Source of the DNA: Mycobacterium sp. 1164966.3
Lineage (GTDB): Bacteria; Actinomycetota; Actinomycetes; Mycobacteriales; Mycobacteriaceae
Direction: 5' to 3'
DNA length: 64,000 nt
Assembly (NCBI RefSeq): GCF_001665395.1
Contig: NZ_LZSG01000049.1
Coordinates: 1-64,000 of the forward strand
Shown here piece by piece: positions 59,681-64,000 of this stretch. The notes under the pieces are model-generated. The model was not told where the DNA came from. It was given only the letters and a program-made list of their open reading frames with translations, and did no database searches. The position numbers were made by a program, and so were the translations under genes. Position 1 is the stretch's first letter. Each line of letters opens with the position of its first letter.

Positions 59681-61327
59681 GTGGCGATGGCCGGTTACCG
59701 GTGGACACTCGTTGGTCTGACGGCGACGCTGACGGCAGCTTTCACGATGACCGCGTGTTCCGGCGGCGCCTCCGATCACATCGACTACGTGGTCGACGGC
59801 TCGCTGATCACCTATAACACCAACACCGTCGTCGGTGCGGCCACGGCAGGGGCACAGGCATTCGCCCGCACCCTCACCGGCTTCAGTTATCACGGCCCCG
59901 ACGGGCAAGTCGTCGCCGACCACGACTTCGGCACCGTCTCGGTCGTGGGTGGCGCGCCGCTGGTGCTCGACTATCAGATCGCCGACAACGCCGTCTACTC
60001 CGATGGCAAGCCGGTGACCTGCGACGACCTGGTGCTGACCTGGGCGGCCCAATCCGGCAAGTTCCCCGCCTTCGAAGCCGCCACGGAGGCCGGCTACGTC
60101 GACATCGCCAACATCGAGTGCATTCCCGGGCAGAAGAAGGCCCGCGTGTCGTTCATCCCGGACCGCAGCGTCGTCGACTACGCCCAGCTGTTCACCGCGA
60201 CCTCGATGATGCCGTCGCACATCATCGCCGACCAGCTGAAGATCGACGTGACGGCGGCGCTGCTGGGCAACAAAATTCAGCTGGTCAACGAGATCGCCAA
60301 GCTGTGGAACACCATCTGGGACCTCAAGCCCGGCCTCGACCTCAAGCGTTTCCCGTCGTCGGGCCCGTACAAGATCGAATCCGTCCCGGACGCCGGCACG
60401 GTGGTGCTGACGGCCAACGACCGCTGGTGGGGACCCAAAGCGGTCACCAAGCGGATCACCGTGCGGTCGCAGGGAGCCGACATCCAGGACCGGGTCAACC
60501 ACCGGAATGTGGACGTGGTCGACGTCGCGGCCGGTTCGTCGGGATCGCTGGCCACCCCGGACAACTACGAGCGCAGCGATTCGCCCTCGGCCGGCATTGA
60601 GCAGCTGATCTTCGCGCTGCAGGGACCGCTTGCGCTGGCTCGTGAGCGCCGCGCGCTGGCCCTGTGCACGCCGCGCGACGTGATCGCCAGGGACGCCGGG
60701 GTGCCGATCGCCAACTCGCGCCTGGCCCCGGTTTCCGACGACGCCATCGGCCAGGCCGACGGCACCGCGCAGGCCGGCCAATTCAGCAAGGCGGATCCGG
60801 TTGCGGCTCGCAATGCGCTCAATGGCGCGCCGCTGACCGTGCGGATCGGCTATCAGGGGCCCAACGCGCGATTGGCGGCGTCCGTCGGCGCGATCGTCAA
60901 GTCGTGTGCCGCCGCCGGCATCACCGTGACCGGGGTCACCGTCGACTCGCCGGGCCCGCGGGCCCTGCGGGACGGGAAGGTCGACGTGCTGCTGGCCAGC
61001 ACCGGCGGAGCCACCGGCAGCGGATCCAGCGGATCTTCGGCGATCGACGCCTACACCCTGCACAGCGGCAACGGCAACAACCTGTCCGGCTATGCCAACC
61101 CCCAGATCGACGGCAATATCAACGCGCTGGCGGTGTCCGCCGACCCGGCCGAGCGGGTCAGGCTGCTGACCGAGAGCGCGCCGATCCTGTGGGGCGACAT
61201 GCCGACGTTGCCGCTGTACCGCCAGCAGCGCACGCTGTTGATGTCGAAGAAGATGTATGCGGTGAGCAAGAATCCGACCCGCTGGGGTGCGGGCTGGAAC
61301 ATGGACAGATGGGCCCTGATGCAGTGA
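59681..61327 (+). CDS. Solute-binding lipoprotein (family 5)
   Basis: A 548-aa extracytoplasmic protein. The signal sequence ends in a lipobox (TMTACSGG) and the rest fits family 5 solute-binding proteins for peptides or similar ligands (DNAVYSDGKPVTCDDLVLTW, FPSSGPYKIESVPDAGTVVLTANDRWWG). It matches Rv2585c by place. The GTG at 59681 or the ATG at 59687 may be the start. It overlaps apt. Confidence 0.85.
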   Translation: MAMAGYRWTLVGLTATLTAAFTMTACSGGASDHIDYVVDGSLITYNTNTVVGAATAGAQAFARTLTGFSYHGPDGQVVADHDFGTVSVVGGAPLVLDYQIADNAVYSDGKPVTCDDLVLTWAAQSGKFPAFEAATEAGYVDIANIECIPGQKKARVSFIPDRSVVDYAQLFTATSMMPSHIIADQLKIDVTAALLGNKIQLVNEIAKLWNTIWDLKPGLDLKRFPSSGPYKIESVPDAGTVVLTANDRWWGPKAVTKRITVRSQGADIQDRVNHRNVDVVDVAAGSSGSLATPDNYERSDSPSAGIEQLIFALQGPLALARERRALALCTPRDVIARDAGVPIANSRLAPVSDDAIGQADGTAQAGQFSKADPVAARNALNGAPLTVRIGYQGPNARLAASVGAIVKSCAAAGITVTGVTVDSPGPRALRDGKVDVLLASTGGATGSGSSGSSAIDAYTLHSGNGNNLSGYANPQIDGNINALAVSADPAERVRLLTESAPILWGDMPTLPLYRQQRTLLMSKKMYAVSKNPTRWGAGWNMDRWALMQ

Positions 61328-61860
61328 CGAGCGGCAGCGATCCGGTGGCGCAGGTGATCGCCTCGCTGACCCGCGACGTCGCCGACTTTCCGCAGCCCGG
61401 CGTGCAGTTCAAGGACCTCACCCCGCTATTCGTCGACCGCGACGGCATGGCTGCGGTAATTGACGCGCTGGCCGCCATCGCCGCGGAAGCTGACTTGGTC
61501 GCCGGCATCGAATCCCGCGGATCACTGGTGGCGGCGGCCACCGCCGCCCGGCTCGGCACCGGCATACTTTCCATCCGCAAGAGCGGCAAGCTACCGCCGC
61601 CGGTGCTCAGCGAGCACTACACCAGGGAGTACGGCGACGCCGCGATGGAGATCCCTGCTGACGGCCTCGACCTGCAGGGCCGCACCATCGTGATCATCGA
61701 CGACGTGTTGGCTACCGGCGGCACATTGGGCGCGGCGCGGCGCTTGCTCGAGCGCATCGGGGTGAACGTGCTCGGGGCCGCGGTGCTCGTCGAACTTTCG
61801 GCGCTGGGTGGCCGGGACGTACTCGCGCCCATGCGCGTGCACAGCTTGAGCATCGCCTAG
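61324..61860 (+). CDS. apt: Adenine phosphoribosyltransferase
   Basis: A 178-aa type I phosphoribosyltransferase. The PRPP-binding motif is IVIIDDVLATGGTLGAARRLL and the adenine side FPQPGVQFKDLTPL. It salvages adenine to AMP. GTG at 61324 forms a GTGA overlap with the lipoprotein stop; an ATG five codons upstream is an alternative. relA follows, as in M. tuberculosis. Confidence 0.92.
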   Translation: MTSGSDPVAQVIASLTRDVADFPQPGVQFKDLTPLFVDRDGMAAVIDALAAIAAEADLVAGIESRGSLVAAATAARLGTGILSIRKSGKLPPPVLSEHYTREYGDAAMEIPADGLDLQGRTIVIIDDVLATGGTLGAARRLLERIGVNVLGAAVLVELSALGGRDVLAPMRVHSLSIA

Positions 61861-62014
61861 GCAGCGTGTCTGACCGTCACCGCCGAGATCGACGCTGGCG
61901 CGGCATCTACTCGGACTTTTCAACGCTGCCGTCGATCTCGGATACTCGAGTGGCGCGGGGGCATGAGGTTCAGCGATATCCTCGAAGGGCGAAGCGACTT
62001 TCGGAGGGTTTGAC

Positions 62015-64000
62015 GTGGCGGACGATCAGAGCACGGCACAAGCCGTTGCTGCGCCGCCCGCGGAACCTGCCGACGAAGCGGTTGTGGAGCCCGTCACCGA
62101 AACGCCCGAAACACCCGAAACGCCCGAGCCGCCGGTAGAGACGCTTAAAACCACCAGCAGCGCGTCGCGGCGCGTACGGGCCCGGCTCGCCCGGCGGATG
62201 ACGGCCCGCAGCGGCGCCATCAACCCCGTCCTCGAGCCGCTGGTGGCGGTGCACCGGGAGATCTACCCCAAGGCCAACCTGTCGCTGCTGCAGCGGGCCT
62301 TCGAGGTCGCCGACCAGCGGCACGCCACCCAGTTGCGCCATTCCGGCGATCCCTACATCACCCACCCCCTGGCCGTCGCCAACATCCTTGCCGAGTTGGG
62401 CATGGACACCACCACACTGGTTGCCGCGCTGCTGCACGACACCGTCGAGGACACCGGGTACACGCTCGAGGCTTTGAGCGAGGAATTCGGCGAAGAGGTG
62501 GGCCATCTCGTCGACGGCGTGACCAAGCTGGATCGCGTCGTGCTGGGCAGCGCCGCCGAGGGTGAGACCATCCGCAAGATGATCACCGCGATGGCCCGCG
62601 ATCCGCGGGTGCTGGTGATCAAGGTGGCCGACCGGCTGCACAACATGCGCACCATGCGCTTCCTGCCGCCGGAGAAGCAGGCACGTAAGGCCCGCGAAAC
62701 TCTGGAAGTCATTGCGCCCCTGGCCCATCGCCTGGGTATGGCCAGCGTCAAGTGGGAGCTGGAGGATCTCTCGTTCGCGATCCTGCATCCCAAGAAGTAC
62801 GAGGAGATCGTGCGGCTGGTCGCCGGGCGCGCCCCGTCCCGCGACACCTACCTGGCCAAGGTGCGCACCGAGATCGTCAACACCCTCAATGCCTCGAAAA
62901 TCAAGGCGACGGTGGAGGGGCGGCCGAAGCACTACTGGTCGATCTATCAGAAGATGATCGTCAAGGGCCGCGACTTCGACGACATCCACGACCTGGTCGG
63001 CATCCGTATTCTGTGCGACGAGATCCGGGACTGTTATGCCGCTGTGGGCGTGGTGCATTCGCTGTGGCAACCGATGGCCGGACGGTTCAAGGACTACATC
63101 GCCCAGCCTCGATACGGGGTCTACCAGTCGCTGCACACCACGGTCGTCGGGCCGGAGGGCAAACCGCTGGAGGTGCAGATCCGTACCCGCGACATGCACC
63201 GCACCGCCGAATACGGTATCGCCGCGCACTGGCGCTACAAGGAAGCCAAGGGCCGCAACGGCGTTCCGCATCCGCATGCCGCCGCCGAGATCGACGACAT
63301 GGCCTGGATGCGTCAGCTGCTCGACTGGCAGCGGGAGGCCGCAGACCCTGGCGAGTTCCTGGAGTCGTTGCGTTACGACCTTGCGGTGCAAGAGATTTTC
63401 GTGTTCACCCCCAAGGGTGACGTCATCACACTGCCCAACGGGTCCACACCGGTGGACTTCGCCTACGCCGTGCACACCGAGGTCGGCCACCGCTGCATCG
63501 GCGCCAGGGTCAACGGTCGGCTGGTGGCCCTGGAACGCAAGCTGGAAAACGGGGAAGTCGTAGAGGTTTTCACGTCCAAGGCACCCAACGCCGGGCCGTC
63601 GCGGGACTGGCAGCAGTTCGTGGTGTCGCCGCGGGCCAAGACGAAGATCCGGCAGTGGTTCGCCAAGGAGCGGCGCGAGGAGGCGCTGGAGGCCGGCAAG
63701 GAAGTCATGGCCCGCGAGGTACGCCGCGGCGGACTTCCGTTGCAGCGCTTGGTTAATGCCGAATCCATGGGAGCTGTCGCCCGGGAGCTGCACTACACCG
63801 ACGTGTCGGCGCTTTACACCGCGATAGGCGAAGGGCACGTGTCGGCGCGCCATGTCGCGCAGCGCCTGCTGGCCGAGCTCGGCGGTATCGACCAGGCCGA
63901 AGAGGAACTGGCCGAAAGGTCCACGCCGGCAACCATGCTGCGCCGCCCGCGCAGCAACGAGGACGTGGGTGTTTCGGTGCCCGGTGCGCCCGGCGTGCTG
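62015..64000 (+). CDS. relA: Bifunctional (p)ppGpp synthetase/hydrolase RelA, 3' end outside window
   Basis: 662 codons are visible with no stop. After a Pro/Glu/Thr-rich leader of about 45 residues comes the HD hydrolase domain (HSGDPYITHPLAVANILAEL, LLHDTVEDT), then the synthetase domain (GRPKHYWSIYQKM, DIHDLVGIRI, RYGVYQSLHTT) and the TGS domain (VFTPKGDVITLPNGSTPVDFAYAVHTEVG). It makes and degrades the stringent-response alarmone. GGAGGG lies 8 nt upstream of the GTG. The C-terminal regulatory part lies beyond the window. Confidence 0.95.
   Translation, partial: MADDQSTAQAVAAPPAEPADEAVVEPVTETPETPETPEPPVETLKTTSSASRRVRARLARRMTARSGAINPVLEPLVAVHREIYPKANLSLLQRAFEVADQRHATQLRHSGDPYITHPLAVANILAELGMDTTTLVAALLHDTVEDTGYTLEALSEEFGEEVGHLVDGVTKLDRVVLGSAAEGETIRKMITAMARDPRVLVIKVADRLHNMRTMRFLPPEKQARKARETLEVIAPLAHRLGMASVKWELEDLSFAILHPKKYEEIVRLVAGRAPSRDTYLAKVRTEIVNTLNASKIKATVEGRPKHYWSIYQKMIVKGRDFDDIHDLVGIRILCDEIRDCYAAVGVVHSLWQPMAGRFKDYIAQPRYGVYQSLHTTVVGPEGKPLEVQIRTRDMHRTAEYGIAAHWRYKEAKGRNGVPHPHAAAEIDDMAWMRQLLDWQREAADPGEFLESLRYDLAVQEIFVFTPKGDVITLPNGSTPVDFAYAVHTEVGHRCIGARVNGRLVALERKLENGEVVEVFTSKAPNAGPSRDWQQFVVSPRAKTKIRQWFAKERREEALEAGKEVMAREVRRGGLPLQRLVNAESMGAVARELHYTDVSALYTAIGEGHVSARHVAQRLLAELGGIDQAEEELAERSTPATMLRRPRSNEDVGVSVPGAPGVL

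Noticed and set aside
61970..63853. Long minus-strand frame opposite relA
   Set aside because: Shadow of relA, which is open through the window end with all expected domains.

Overview
The window reads as the chromosome of a slow-growing, non-tuberculous Mycobacterium. The DNA is GC-rich and GTG starts are common. Genes are often coupled by 4-base ATGA or GTGA overlaps. There is a PPE-MPTR gene, and from about 30.8 kb to the right end the gene order follows, from memory, the M. tuberculosis block Rv2614c to Rv2583c (thrS, Ap4A phosphorylase, pgsA1, patA, pimA, Nudix, pdxS, tesB2, pdxT, yebC, vapBC, ruvCAB, fadD9-type reductase, gabT, yajC, secD, secF, lipoprotein, apt, relA). No rRNA, tRNA, CRISPR array or insertion sequence was recognised.

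Left part (1-30.7 kb), accessory and lipid/aromatic metabolism. It starts with a damaged lipoprotein gene in a poly-G contig end. Then come an acyl-CoA synthetase divergent from a small catalase-like haem protein, a TSUP permease, a YbdK-type ligase, a STAS protein, a TetR regulator, a DedA protein, a second acyl-CoA synthetase, and a PPE-MPTR protein. At 10.8-20.0 kb lies a probable aromatic-acid module. An IclR regulator faces a five-gene coupled operon on the minus strand (Rieske dioxygenase alpha, beta, a 100-aa protein, SDR dehydrogenase, class II aldolase/decarboxylase). pcaH-pcaG-pcaB follow on the plus strand, after a Rieske/DUF2231 protein and a hemerythrin. Together these could turn a phthalate-like acid into protocatechuate and cleave its ring. 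At 20.0-28.7 kb are an FHA-GAF-cyclase and a redox/stress cluster with ferredoxin, cupins, nitronate monooxygenase and two SufR-like Cys-containing HTH regulators.

Middle (30.8-46.1 kb): threonyl-tRNA synthetase, then the phosphatidylinositol mannoside operon (pgsA1-patA-pimA), pyridoxal phosphate synthesis (pdxS, pdxT), an ABC1 kinase, YebC, a VapBC toxin-antitoxin pair, and ruvCAB behind a LexA box.

Right (46.1-64 kb): two tandem 1157-aa carboxylic acid reductases on the minus strand, sharing a 1163-bp identical core, then gabT. Finally yajC-secD-secF, a solute-binding lipoprotein, apt and the 5' part of relA.

The most unusual signals are a family of three 60-nt hairpins (22-nt arms, 16-nt loop), one inserted exactly in frame in pcaG and adding 20 codons; the homogenised tract in the reductase pair; and two loci of a 20-nt periodic repeat.
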